DNA of 64,000 bases, from the NCBI RefSeq assembly GCF_004341245.1, contig NZ_SLWY01000016.1, positions 1-64,000 of the forward strand, given 5' to 3'. Source of the DNA: Plasticicumulans lactativorans. GTDB taxonomy: Bacteria > Pseudomonadota > Gammaproteobacteria > Competibacterales > Competibacteraceae. The translations under genes and the position numbers were made by a program. Every line of letters starts with the position of its first letter. Position 1 is the stretch's first letter. Positions 1-7,801 of the stretch are shown in pieces. The notes under the pieces are model-generated. The model ran no database searches, was not told the DNA's origin, and was given only the letters and a program-made list of their open reading frames with translations.

Positions 1-203
1 CAGTAGCTCTCGATGGGGGTGAGGGTGGCCAGCGTCTCGCGCACGCGGGCGTGGCGCTGGGTGTACTCGTCGCTGTCGGGGGCGAGTTCGAGCAGGCGCC
101 CGAGATCGTCGGTGAGGTGGATCCAGCCGTCCGAGCGCATCTCCCAGACGCTGCGATAGCGGTTCAACGAAACGCCTTTCTTTGCCACTGCGCGTTTGGC
201 CAT
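1..203 (-). CDS. N-terminal fragment of an unidentified protein, possibly an Orn/Lys/Arg decarboxylase-like PLP enzyme
   Basis: The reading frame starts at an ATG whose complement is 201-203 and runs off the left edge, so only about 67 residues are visible. It opens with a basic stretch (AKRAVAKKG). A hydrophilic, Trp/Arg-rich segment follows (NRYRSVWEMRSDGWIHL) and then TLTPIESY at the edge. There is no signal peptide or membrane segment. From memory the pattern resembles the N-terminal extension of some betaproteobacterial Orn/Lys/Arg decarboxylases, but the catalytic domain lies outside the window, so this is a guess. It is divergent from a MocR regulator, a PLP-binding family that often controls neighbouring genes. 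Confidence 0.5.
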   Translation of the reverse strand, partial: MAKRAVAKKGVSLNRYRSVWEMRSDGWIHLTDDLGRLLELAPDSDEYTQRHARVRETLATLTPIESY

Positions 204-498
204 GTCTGCTCCGGATATTCGGCGGTTTATGTCCGACCGCCATGCGGTTTCAATGCCGGCGCGGCATTCCGCGCGGCATGGTTTGTAAGGCTATCGAATC
301 GATCGGTGCGGCCATTGCCCGGCGCGGCAAGGTGCCGTCCGGGCGGTTACCGTGTCGACCGCGTCTTGATCATTGCCGGCGCGGTCTTTAAGCATTTGCC
401 ATGCCATTTTCAATGGCGAGTCACGAAATGACTGGCCGGAAACGGCGATGATGTCTTTTGCGGCATAACGGCGGAATCCCGATATGGCCGAAGCGAAT

Positions 499-560
499 GC
501 TCCAGGGTGGAGCCGGTGCAGCCCATTTTTAGTGCGATGGGGTGCTGGAAAGTGCTGCAC
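499..560. repeat. Nested inverted repeats (possible structured RNA or protein-binding region)
   Basis: GCTCC (499-503) pairs with GGAGC (509-513). GTGCAG (516-521) pairs with CTGCAC (555-560), and inside it CCCAT (522-526) pairs with ATGGG (537-541). The stems are perfect but short. Adjacent stems with unpaired loops suggest a folded leader or remnant, but no known riboswitch consensus was recognised. Confidence 0.3.
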
Positions 561-713
561 ATATTCAACGGACCCTGCCCTGCACCTGTCGCCATGGAGA
601 AGCTGCACACGGATGAAGAACCAAACGTCGAGGGCATCGGCACGCGGGCGGCCGACGTCGACGAGGTTGGTGTGAAGGTTAATTTATGTGTTAGCGTGGC
701 CTCGGTATGAGAG

Positions 714-745
714 CCAATGCGGGACTTTTGCGTGGAACCAATCGG
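714..745 (+). promoter_or_regulatory. Candidate MocR operator: direct repeat CCAATGCGG / CCAATCGG
   Basis: CCAATG at 714-719 and CCAATC at 738-743 are direct repeats whose starts are 24 bp apart, 30-60 bp upstream of the MocR start. MocR/PdxR-type regulators commonly bind direct repeats in the promoter region of their own gene and the divergent gene. The assignment is inferred from position and arrangement only. Confidence 0.3.
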
Positions 746-774
746 CCCGGCGAGGCCGCCGAGTGAGTAAGCCC

Positions 775-2280
775 ATGTCGACCGGAGCGCCCCTTGCCTG
801 CCGTCGGGCCGCGGTGCTTTCGGACCTGCTGCAGCAGAAGTTCGACCCCGACACTGCGGAAGCCAACCATCGGCAGCTCTACCGCATCCTGCAGCAGGCG
901 ATCCTGAGCGGGGAGCTCCCCGCGGGCACGCAACTGCCGCCGACGCGGCTCCTGGCCTGCGATCTCGGCATCGCGCGCAACACGGTGATCCAGGTCTACG
1001 AGCAACTGGGGATCGAAGGCTACGTGCACACCGGCGTCGGCCGCGGCACCTTCGTCGCCGATACCGCGCCGGACCGGATCGCCGGGTTCGACCTCATCAC
1101 GGCGCCGGCGCGCCGCGGCAACGACGGGGGCTCGCTGTCGTGCCGCGGCAAGGTGCTGCTGGAGAACGCCGGTGCGGGCAAGCGGCAGTGGGGGGGCTTC
1201 GTCCCCGGCGTTCCCGATGTCACGCAATTCCCCGCGCGGGTCTGGAGCCGCATCGAAAGCCGCCTGTGGCGTCGCCTGTCCCCGGAGATGATGTCCTACG
1301 CCAGCGGCGGGGGGTACGCGCCGCTGCGCGAGGTGCTCGTCGATTACCTGCGCACCGCCCGTGGCGTGCGCTGCGATCCGCGCCAGGTGCTGATCACCAC
1401 CGGCACCCACCATTCGCTGCACCTGCTGACGCACCTGCTGGCCGATTTCGGCGACGGCGTCTGGCTGGAGGAACCGGGTTACTGGGGCGCGCGCAGCCTG
1501 CTGCAGATCGCCGGGCTCGACATCACCGCGGTGCCGGTGGACGAGCAGGGCATGAATCCGGGCGAACTGCCGTTGCGGCGGGTGCCGCGATTCATCTTCG
1601 TGTCGCCCTCGCATCAATTCCCGCTGGGGTCGGTGATGAGTCTGGCGCGGCGCCGCGAATTGCTGGAATACGCGAAATCGACCAACGCCTGGATCATCGA
1701 GGACGATTACGACAGCGAATTCCGTTACGGCTGCCGGCCCCTGCCTTCGTTGCAGGGCCTGGACGACGGCGGCCGCGTGATCTACCTCGGTACGCTTTCC
1801 AAGATCATGTTCCCCGGCCTGCGCCTGGCTTATATGGTGGTGCCGGAAAACCTGGTCGACGGTTTCGCGCTGGGGCTGATGGAACTGTATCGCGAGGGCC
1901 ATCTGGCGCCGCAGGCGGTACTGGCCGAGTTCATCCGCGAAGGTCATTTCGCCTCGCACATCCGGCGCATGCGCACGATCTACAGTGAGCGCCGCGTCAC
2001 CCTGATCGAGGCCATCCACGAGCACTTCGGCGATGCGCTGCCGGTGATCGGCAGCGCCGCGGGCCTGCACCTGGTGCTGGGCCTGCCGGGGGACGTCGAC
2101 GACCAGGCGCTGAGTGCGCGCGCGCTCGCGCACGGCATCGTCGCCCGCCCCCTGTCGCTGTATTACTGCGACAAGCGCCAGGCGCGGCGCGGCCTGGTGC
2201 TCGGCTACGGCTGCGTGGCGCGCGACGAGATCCCCCGCGAGTTCGCGCGCCTGGCGACGGTGATCCGCGAGTGCCTGTGA
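775..2280 (+). CDS. MocR-family (GntR/aminotransferase fusion) transcriptional regulator
   Basis: 501 residues. The N-terminal winged helix-turn-helix (about 20-90) has the GntR pattern: LSGELPAGTQLPPTR, then a recognition helix with ARNTVIQVYEQL and a GRGTFV wing. Residues about 130-495 form a fold-type-I aminotransferase domain. Its SKIMFPGLR motif provides the PLP-binding lysine (K343) and EDDYDSEFRY matches the MocR cofactor pocket. The family uses PLP or its amino-acid adduct as effector rather than catalysing transamination. ATG 775 was chosen because the frame upstream, open to 688, has no domain content; a GTG at 763 is also possible. The likely target is the divergent gene ending at 203 and its own promoter. 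Confidence 0.85.
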   Translation: MSTGAPLACRRAAVLSDLLQQKFDPDTAEANHRQLYRILQQAILSGELPAGTQLPPTRLLACDLGIARNTVIQVYEQLGIEGYVHTGVGRGTFVADTAPDRIAGFDLITAPARRGNDGGSLSCRGKVLLENAGAGKRQWGGFVPGVPDVTQFPARVWSRIESRLWRRLSPEMMSYASGGGYAPLREVLVDYLRTARGVRCDPRQVLITTGTHHSLHLLTHLLADFGDGVWLEEPGYWGARSLLQIAGLDITAVPVDEQGMNPGELPLRRVPRFIFVSPSHQFPLGSVMSLARRRELLEYAKSTNAWIIEDDYDSEFRYGCRPLPSLQGLDDGGRVIYLGTLSKIMFPGLRLAYMVVPENLVDGFALGLMELYREGHLAPQAVLAEFIREGHFASHIRRMRTIYSERRVTLIEAIHEHFGDALPVIGSAAGLHLVLGLPGDVDDQALSARALAHGIVARPLSLYYCDKRQARRGLVLGYGCVARDEIPREFARLATVIRECL

Positions 2281-2284
2281 CCGG

Positions 2285-2307
2285 GCGGCGCCCCGGGCGG
2301 GCGCCGC
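2285..2307. terminator. GC-rich inverted repeat between convergent genes
   Basis: GCGGCGCCC (2285-2293) and GGGCGCCGC (2299-2307) form a perfect 9-bp stem with a 5-base loop. It lies between the convergent stops of the MocR gene (2280) and the glutaminase gene (2314). There is no T-tract, so an intrinsic terminator is possible but unproven. Confidence 0.4.
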
Positions 2308-2313
2308 GGCGGC

Positions 2314-3336
2314 TCACGGCTGCTGCGGCTTGACGGCGTAGGGGTTGCCGTCGAGGGCGTTCGAGATGTCGGCGATCGCCTTCTGCGCACGCACGCTGTT
2401 GCCGGCGGCGTCGAGCGGCGGCGAGATCACCGCGATGCCGAACTTGCCCGGCGACACCGCGAGGATGCCGCCCCCCACCCCGCTCTTGGCCGGCAGGCCG
2501 GTCAGGTACAGCCACTTGCCGGAGTCGTCGTAGAGGCCGGCGGTGGCCATCACCGCGAGCACCTCGGGCACGTAGTCCGGCTTCAGCACCTGCCTGCCGG
2601 TCAGCGGGTTGCGGCCGCCGTTGGCGAGCGTGGCGGCCATCGTCGCGAGGTCCCGGGCATTGACGCCGACCGCGCACTGGCGGGTGTAGATGTCGGTGGC
2701 GCGGTCCGGGTTGTCCTTGATGCGGCCGTAGGCGTACATCAGGCGACCGATGGCCTGGTTGCGCTGGTTGGTGGCGGCTTCGGACTGGTAGACGTCTTCG
2801 AGCACCGCCAGCTTGCGGCCGGCGAACTCGCCGTAGTAATCGAGGATCCTGCCCCAGATCTCGTCGTAGTTCGTGCCGCCGACCATGCTGGTGGCGGTGA
2901 TCGCGCCCGGGTTGACCATCGCGTTCATCTCGGCGCCCTTGTACTGCTCGATCGCGACGATCGAGTTGAACACCTGGCCGGTGGCGTCGACGCCGGGGTT
3001 GTTGAAGATCGCCTGCGGCCCCGACTCCTCGATCACCTTGGCCATTGTGAAGACCTTGGAGATCGACTGGATCGACACCTCCGAGCGGATGTCGCCCGCG
3101 GTGTAGACCTTGCCGTCCACCGTTACCAGCGCGATGCCGTAGAGCTCGGGGTCGACCTGCGCCAGCGCCGGGATGTAGTCGGCGTTCTTGCCCTCGTGCA
3201 GCGTCCTGTACTTCTCGTAGGCCGCGTTCACCGCGGTTTCGACCGCCTGCGGTTCCGGCGGCGCGGCGCTGACCTGGACGGCGGCGGCGAGGCCGAGCGT
3301 CAGCGCGGTCGCGATCACGGCGTGCTTCATTCGCAT
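2314..3336 (-). CDS. glsA: Serine-type glutaminase with signal peptide
   Basis: 340 residues. The first 25 or so form a signal peptide (basic MRMKH, a hydrophobic core, then VSAAPP), so export to the periplasm is predicted. The rest is a glutaminase of the beta-lactamase-like superfamily. The SIQSISKVF segment gives the catalytic S91-x-x-K94. Asparagine and tyrosine motifs follow (MVNPGAI, NYDEIW), and a late PAKSGVGGG motif completes the site. The reaction is L-glutamine + H2O to L-glutamate + NH3. Most bacterial GlsA proteins are about 310 residues and cytoplasmic, so the leader is notable. ATG 3336 was preferred because a GAGAGAG purine tract precedes it; ATG 3330 is an alternative. The gene is monocistronic and convergent with the MocR gene. 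Confidence 0.9.
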   Translation of the reverse strand: MRMKHAVIATALTLGLAAAVQVSAAPPEPQAVETAVNAAYEKYRTLHEGKNADYIPALAQVDPELYGIALVTVDGKVYTAGDIRSEVSIQSISKVFTMAKVIEESGPQAIFNNPGVDATGQVFNSIVAIEQYKGAEMNAMVNPGAITATSMVGGTNYDEIWGRILDYYGEFAGRKLAVLEDVYQSEAATNQRNQAIGRLMYAYGRIKDNPDRATDIYTRQCAVGVNARDLATMAATLANGGRNPLTGRQVLKPDYVPEVLAVMATAGLYDDSGKWLYLTGLPAKSGVGGGILAVSPGKFGIAVISPPLDAAGNSVRAQKAIADISNALDGNPYAVKPQQP

Positions 3337-3584
3337 GACAAGGATCTCTCTCGAAGGGATGGCGCCCCCGCTCGGGCTTGGCGACGCAGGGCGTCGGCGT
3401 GCAGCGCGGGGCCTCTGCAGCGCCGCGCAGCCTACGGAAGGCGCGCGGGCGGCCGTGAGAGACAATCGTCGAGACTTCGGGGGAACCAATCCGCGGCGGC
3501 GGCGGGACCGCACCGGCCGTCGCCGACGACCGGTGCGGGGAAGATGGGCGCCGACGCGAACGCCGGCGGGGAGCGGGGCGCCGC

Positions 3585-4517
3585 TCAGGCGCCGGCGGCG
3601 TCGACCAGGTCGGCGGTGGCGGCGACGGGGACGATGGCGCCGGGGTGGCGGATCACCCGCCCGGCGACGCGGTGGCCGAGCGCGGCGGCGGCGGCGGGCG
3701 GCAGGCCGCGCGCGATGCCGGTGAGGAAGCCGGCGTTGAAGCTGTCGCCGGCGGCGGTGGTGTCGACCGGGGTGACCGCCTCGGTCGGGACCGTCACCGG
3801 CGGCGCGCCGGCGTCGGCGGCGAGCAGGCAGCCGGCGGCACCGTGCTTGACCACCACCGTGCCCACGCCGGCGGCGCGCGCGCGCGCCAGCACGGTGGCG
3901 GGGTCGGTGTCGCCGTGCAGCGCGGCCTCGTCGTCGAAGGTCAGCAGCGCGATGTCGGTCAGCGCGAGCGCCGCGGCGTTCCAGCGGCGCGCGCTGGCGA
4001 CGTCCTCCCACAGCCGCGGCCGGTAGTTGCTGTCGAAGGCGACGCGCGCGCCCGCGGCGCGCTTGCGCGCGGCGAGGCCGAGCAGGCGCTCGCGCCGCGC
4101 GTCGTCGAGGATCGCCAGGCTCACCCCCGAAAAGTACACGAGCTCGCAGGCCGCGGCATCGAGCGTCGCGCCCTGCGCTGCGCCGAGCATGTGCCGGGCG
4201 GCGGCGGCACTGCGCCAGTAATGGAAGCGGCGCTCGCCGGCGGCGTCGGTCTCGATCAGGTACAGGCCGGGCAGGCGCTCCGGGTCGCGCGCGATCAGCG
4301 CGGTGTCGACACCCTGCGTGGCGATGAAGGCGAGCAGTTCGGCGCTGAGCGGGTCGGTGCCGACGGCGCTGACGTAGCGCACCTGCGCCTGCGGCAGCAG
4401 GCGCGCCAGGTAGACGGCGGTGTTCAGGGTGTCGCCGCCGAAGGTCTGCGCGAGGCTGCCCGGCGCGGCGTGCCGCAGCTCGACCATCGCCTCGCCGATG
4501 CTCCAGATCGTGTGCAT
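3585..4517 (-). CDS. kdgK: PfkB-family sugar-acid kinase, probably 2-keto-3-deoxygluconate kinase
   Basis: 310 residues. This is a ribokinase/PfkB-fold kinase with an N-terminal GEAMVEL strand, a substrate-binding FGGDTLNTAVYLARL segment and a C-terminal DTTAAGDSFNAGF motif that carries the catalytic base Asp and anion hole. The FDSNYRPRLW segment is typical of KdgK, which phosphorylates 2-keto-3-deoxygluconate to KDPG. ATG 4517 was chosen because GGAGG sits 10 bases upstream; an in-frame GTG at 4523 would be too close. It lies 40 bp downstream of ridA and must share its transcript. A KDG kinase beside a deacylase, deaminase and RidA suggests the pathway ends in KDPG. A related PfkB kinase for another sugar acid cannot be excluded. 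Confidence 0.8.
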   Translation of the reverse strand: MHTIWSIGEAMVELRHAAPGSLAQTFGGDTLNTAVYLARLLPQAQVRYVSAVGTDPLSAELLAFIATQGVDTALIARDPERLPGLYLIETDAAGERRFHYWRSAAAARHMLGAAQGATLDAAACELVYFSGVSLAILDDARRERLLGLAARKRAAGARVAFDSNYRPRLWEDVASARRWNAAALALTDIALLTFDDEAALHGDTDPATVLARARAAGVGTVVVKHGAAGCLLAADAGAPPVTVPTEAVTPVDTTAAGDSFNAGFLTGIARGLPPAAAAALGHRVAGRVIRHPGAIVPVAATADLVDAAGA

Positions 4518-4557
4518 GGGCACGCGTCCTCCAAAGGGTTGGGCTGCGCCCGGGGGC

Positions 4558-4947
4558 TCAGGCCTGCGGCCGGCAGGCGATCGCTTCGATCTCGATCTTG
4601 GCGTCGACCATCAGCCGCGCCTGCGTGGTCGAGCGCGCCGGCTTGTCGCCGGGGAAGAACTCGGCGTAGACGCGGTTGAAGGTCCAGAAGTCGCGCGGGT
4701 CGTCGAGCCACACGGTGACCTTGCAGACGTCGGCCAGCGTGCAGCCGGCGAGCGCCAGCGCCTGCGCGACGTTGTGCAGCGTGCGCCGCGTCTGCGCCTC
4801 GATGCTGCCGGGGACGATCTCGCCGTTGTCGCCCATCGCGACCTGGCCGGAGACGAAGACCAGATCGCCGACGCGCACGGCCGGAGAGAAGGGCAGCGGC
4901 TGGCCGCCGGCGCCGGTGCGGGTGTTGCCGAGGAATTCGATGCTCAT
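4558..4947 (-). CDS. ridA: RidA-family enamine/imine deaminase
   Basis: 129 residues, the full family length. The YjgF/YER057c/UK114 fold is evident from VGDLVFVSGQVAM near the N-terminus and PARSTTQARL near the C-terminus. R105 falls at the position of the catalytic arginine of E. coli RidA. The family hydrolyses reactive 2-aminoacrylate-type imines released by PLP-dependent dehydratases. Such a dehydratase is encoded on the other arm of this cluster (10808-12097), so RidA probably clears its intermediate. It is the first gene of the minus-strand arm, with kdgK downstream. A sigma-70-like promoter with an overlapping HexR-like box lies about 65-95 bp upstream. Confidence 0.9.
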   Translation of the reverse strand: MSIEFLGNTRTGAGGQPLPFSPAVRVGDLVFVSGQVAMGDNGEIVPGSIEAQTRRTLHNVAQALALAGCTLADVCKVTVWLDDPRDFWTFNRVYAEFFPGDKPARSTTQARLMVDAKIEIEAIACRPQA

Positions 4948-5008
4948 CGGAGGGGCTTCCAGGGTGGTGGTGGCTAGGGCGACGCGAGGCCTTGTTCGCG
5001 TCGATGAA

Positions 5009-5040
5009 TGTAATTTTATTTCTTTCGCGGCGTTTGGCAA
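5009..5040 (-). promoter_or_regulatory. Promoter of ridA-kdgK with overlapping HexR-like operator
   Basis: On the minus strand TTGCCA (5035-5040) is followed after 16 bases by TAAAAT (5013-5018), a good sigma-70 pair. The box TGTAATTTTATTTCT, read on the plus strand at 5009-5023, covers the -10 element and matches the AT-centred HexR consensus. Binding there should block initiation. Its partner box is at 5147-5161. Confidence 0.6.
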
Positions 5041-5114
5041 GCCCTGCCCGATGCGTGCGGCCAAGCCTGCCCATTTGTGCAAAAGCAGCAAAAAAAATGA
5101 TCGCGCAGGGGAGG

Positions 5115-5161
5115 TTGACGCGGGTCGGCTTGGTCGATATGGTGAGTGAAATTTAATTACA
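5115..5161 (+). promoter_or_regulatory. Promoter of the plus-strand transporter operon with HexR-like operator
   Basis: TTGACG (5115-5120), 17 bases, then TATGGT (5138-5143) form a plausible sigma-70 promoter. Immediately downstream, covering the predicted start site, is the box at 5147-5161. Read on the minus strand it is TGTAATTAAATTTCA, which differs at one position of 15 from the palindromic HexR consensus TGTAATTAAATTACA. This placement implies repression. Confidence 0.65.
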
Positions 5162-5188
5162 TTACATCGCCACCGAGGAGGTCGATCC

Positions 5189-6736
5189 ATGAAGCACCCC
5201 GTACTCACCGCGCTCCGTCGCACCGTGCTCGCCGCTGCCGTCGGCAGCCTGCTGTTCGCCCCGGGTTTCGCCGCCGAGCGCGGTGGTGCCGCCAACCTGG
5301 CGATGGTCGGCGAACCGCCGACGCTCGACCCGATGGCCTCGGCCGCCGACCTGGTCGGCACGCTGATGCAGCACGTCTACGAGCCGCTGTACACCTTCGA
5401 CGCGCAGTGGAACCTGGCGCCGATGCTGGCCGAGCGCCTGCCCGAGGTGTCCGCCGACGGGCTCGTCTACACCATCCCGCTGCGCAAGGGCGTCAAGTTC
5501 CACAACGGCCGCGAGATGAACGCCGACGACGTGGTCGCGTCGCTGAAGCGCTGGGCCGATCTGGCGCCGCGCGGCAAGGCCACCGCCAAGGAAGTGAAGA
5601 GCATCGAGGCACGCGACCCGGCGACGGTGGTGGTCACGCTGAACCGCCCCTACGCGCCGCTCGTCGCGCAGTTCGCGCTGCCGACCGGCTTCGCCGCGAT
5701 CATGCCGAAGGAGACGATCGCCAACCCGCTCACCGAGTTCGTCGGCACCGGGCCGTACCGGCTGAAGGAGCGCAAGCCCGACCAGTACGTGCTGATGACG
5801 CGCTTCGACGAATACACCCCGCGCACCGATGCCGCCAGCGGCTACGCCGGCAAGCGCGAGGCGCTGCTCGACGAGCTGCGCTTCGTGCCGGTGCCGAACG
5901 CCAACACCCGCGTCGAAGGCTCGCTGTCGGGGCAGTACCAGTTCGCCGACCTGCTGCCGGTGGAGAGCAAGAAGCGCCTCGACAACCAGCCGAAGATCAA
6001 GCCGCTGCTGACCAAGCCGTTCGGTTTCCCCTACCTGGTGCTGAACACCAGGCAGGGCGTGCTCGCCAACGCCGCGCTGCGCCAGGCGGTGCAGACCGCG
6101 GTCAACCCCACCGAGATGCTGCTCGCCGGCTTCGGCGACCCGCAGTTCTTCGAGGCCACGGGGGCGCACTTCCCGGCGGGCTCGGCCTTCCACAGCGATG
6201 CCGGCACCGCGCGCTACGGCGTCGCCGATGCGGCCAAGGCCAGGACCGAGGCCGCCGCGGCGAAGTACGACGGCGCGCCGCTGCGCATCCTCGCCAGCCA
6301 GCAGTACGAGTTCCATTACCGCATCGCGCTGGTGCTCGCCGAGAACCTGAAGGCCGCCGGCTTCAAGGTCGACCTGCAACTGGTCGACTGGGCGACGCTG
6401 GTGCAGCGGCGCAACGACCCGGCGCTGTGGGACGTCTACGTCACCCACTCGGCCTTCCTGCCCGAACCGATGCTGTCGCCGCCGCAACTCGGTGACGACG
6501 CCCCCGGCTGGTGGAAGACCCCGGCCAAGGACGCCGCGCTCACCGCCTTCAACGGCGAGACCGACCCGGCCAGGCGCGGCGCGCTGTGGGCGAAGGTGCA
6601 GGAGACCGTCTACGCCGAGGTGCCGTACATCCGCGTCGGCAACTTCAACGCCCTGACCGCGGTGTCGCCGCGGCTCGAAGGCTACGACCCGCGCCCCTGG
6701 CCGTACTTCTGGAACGTCGGCCTGAAGCAGAAGTGA
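5189..6736 (+). CDS. Family-5 extracellular solute-binding protein (Dpp/Opp type)
   Basis: 515 residues with a signal peptide of about 29 residues ending in FAPGFAAERGG. The mature part follows the SBP_bac_5 pattern: GEPPTLDPMASA near the N-terminus, LAERLPEVSADGLVYTIPLRKGVKFHNG, and FVGTGPYRLKE. A perfect GAGGAGG ribosome-binding site precedes ATG 5189. The protein delivers its ligand to the permeases encoded next. Family 5 carries peptides, but also opines, nickel and chito-oligosaccharides (the Vibrio chitobiose-binding protein belongs here), so the substrate cannot be read from the family. The neighbouring enzymes point to an N-acylated amino-sugar acid or D-amino-acid conjugate. It is the first gene of the plus arm. 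Confidence 0.88.
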   Translation: MKHPVLTALRRTVLAAAVGSLLFAPGFAAERGGAANLAMVGEPPTLDPMASAADLVGTLMQHVYEPLYTFDAQWNLAPMLAERLPEVSADGLVYTIPLRKGVKFHNGREMNADDVVASLKRWADLAPRGKATAKEVKSIEARDPATVVVTLNRPYAPLVAQFALPTGFAAIMPKETIANPLTEFVGTGPYRLKERKPDQYVLMTRFDEYTPRTDAASGYAGKREALLDELRFVPVPNANTRVEGSLSGQYQFADLLPVESKKRLDNQPKIKPLLTKPFGFPYLVLNTRQGVLANAALRQAVQTAVNPTEMLLAGFGDPQFFEATGAHFPAGSAFHSDAGTARYGVADAAKARTEAAAAKYDGAPLRILASQQYEFHYRIALVLAENLKAAGFKVDLQLVDWATLVQRRNDPALWDVYVTHSAFLPEPMLSPPQLGDDAPGWWKTPAKDAALTAFNGETDPARRGALWAKVQETVYAEVPYIRVGNFNALTAVSPRLEGYDPRPWPYFWNVGLKQK

Positions 6737-6857
6737 TCCACCACACGCGGGCACGGCGCACGGCGCCGGGCACGCGGCGGGGCGCGGCCGCCAGGCCGCT
6801 CCCCTGCACCGCTGCCCGCGCCGCGCGCCCGAGCCCGCCTGCCACCGGAGGCACACC

Positions 6858-7799
6858 ATGTTCCGATATCTGATGTCCCGCTTCGCCGGGATGCTCGCCG
6901 TGATGCTGATCGTCGCGGTGCTGGTGTTCCTGCTGACGCGCCTCGCGCCCGGCGACCCGGCCGCGCTGATGCTCGGCGACCAGGCCACCGCCGAGGACGT
7001 CGCCCGGCTGCGCGCGCAGTACGGCCTCGACCAGCCGCTGCCGCTGCAGTTCGTGTACTGGCTCGGCGAAGTGCTGCAGGGCAACCTCGGCCAGTCGATC
7101 TTCCTGCAGCAGCCGGTCACCGCGGCGCTCGCCGAGCGCGCCGAGCCGACCTTCTTCCTGACGCTCTTCTCGGTGGCCATCGCGAGCCTGATCGGCATCC
7201 CCTGCGGGGTGGTGTCGGCGGTGTGGCGCGGGCGGGCGCTCGACCAGGCCTTCACCGGCGTGGCGATGCTCGGCGCGAGCATCCCGAGCTTCTGGTTCGG
7301 CCTGATCCTGATCCAGTTCTTCTCGGTCAAGCTCGGCTGGTTCCCGGTGGCCGGCTACGGCGACCCGGACGTGCCGCTGGCCGAGCGCCTGTGGCACCTG
7401 GTGCTGCCGGCCTGCGTGCTCGGCATCCTCAACTCGGCGCTGATCATCCGCTTCACCCGCGCCAGCATGCTCGACGTGCTCGGCGAGGACTACGTGCGCA
7501 CCGCGCGGGCGATGGGCCATGCCGAGCGCGTCGTGGTGCTGCGCCACGCGCTGCGCAACGCGCTGATCCCGATCATCACCGTGATCGGCCTGACCGCGGC
7601 GCTGCTGATCGGCGGCGCGGTGGTCACCGAGACCGTGTTCGGCCTGCCCGGCGTCGGCAACCTGGTGGTGTCGGCGGTGCTGCGCCGCGACTACCCGGTG
7701 ATCCAGGGCGCGCTGCTCGCGATCGCCGCCGTCTACGTGCTGATCAACCTGCTGATCGACCTGCTCTACCGCGTGGCCGATCCGCGCGTGAGGTTCTGA
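6858..7799 (+). CDS. ABC transporter inner-membrane permease, DppB type
   Basis: 313 residues, the usual DppB length. There are six predicted membrane segments, beginning with SRFAGMLAVMLIVAVLVFLLTRL. The periplasmic loop has LAPGDPAALMLGD, and the EAA coupling motif is represented by EDYVRTARAMGHAERVVVLRHALRNALIP. It forms the channel with the next gene product. The gap of 121 bp from the binding-protein gene is longer than elsewhere in the operon and is GC-rich, without a clear promoter. A GGAGG site lies just before ATG 6858. Confidence 0.92.
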   Translation: MFRYLMSRFAGMLAVMLIVAVLVFLLTRLAPGDPAALMLGDQATAEDVARLRAQYGLDQPLPLQFVYWLGEVLQGNLGQSIFLQQPVTAALAERAEPTFFLTLFSVAIASLIGIPCGVVSAVWRGRALDQAFTGVAMLGASIPSFWFGLILIQFFSVKLGWFPVAGYGDPDVPLAERLWHLVLPACVLGILNSALIIRFTRASMLDVLGEDYVRTARAMGHAERVVVLRHALRNALIPIITVIGLTAALLIGGAVVTETVFGLPGVGNLVVSAVLRRDYPVIQGALLAIAAVYVLINLLIDLLYRVADPRVRF

Positions 7800-7801
7800 C
7801 C

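Larger units (their letters stand above)
204..774. other. Long divergent intergenic region (571 bp)
   Basis: No convincing gene is present. The short open frames here have atypical composition and no recognisable motif. The stretch is visibly less GC-rich than its surroundings. It contains a cluster of short inverted repeats at 499-560 and a direct repeat just before the MocR gene, listed separately. It probably holds the promoters of both divergent genes. Confidence 0.5.

Noticed and set aside
499-560. A cobalamin or other known riboswitch, prompted by AGCCGGTGCAG
   Set aside because: The surrounding conserved boxes of the cobalamin riboswitch are absent and the stems do not match its fold.
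688-774. An N-terminal extension of the MocR protein from an upstream start at 688
   Set aside because: The added 29 residues have no family similarity and would run through the candidate operator repeats.
5162-7330. A 722-codon minus-strand open frame across the binding-protein and permease genes
   Set aside because: Antisense to two well-supported transporter genes; no motif.
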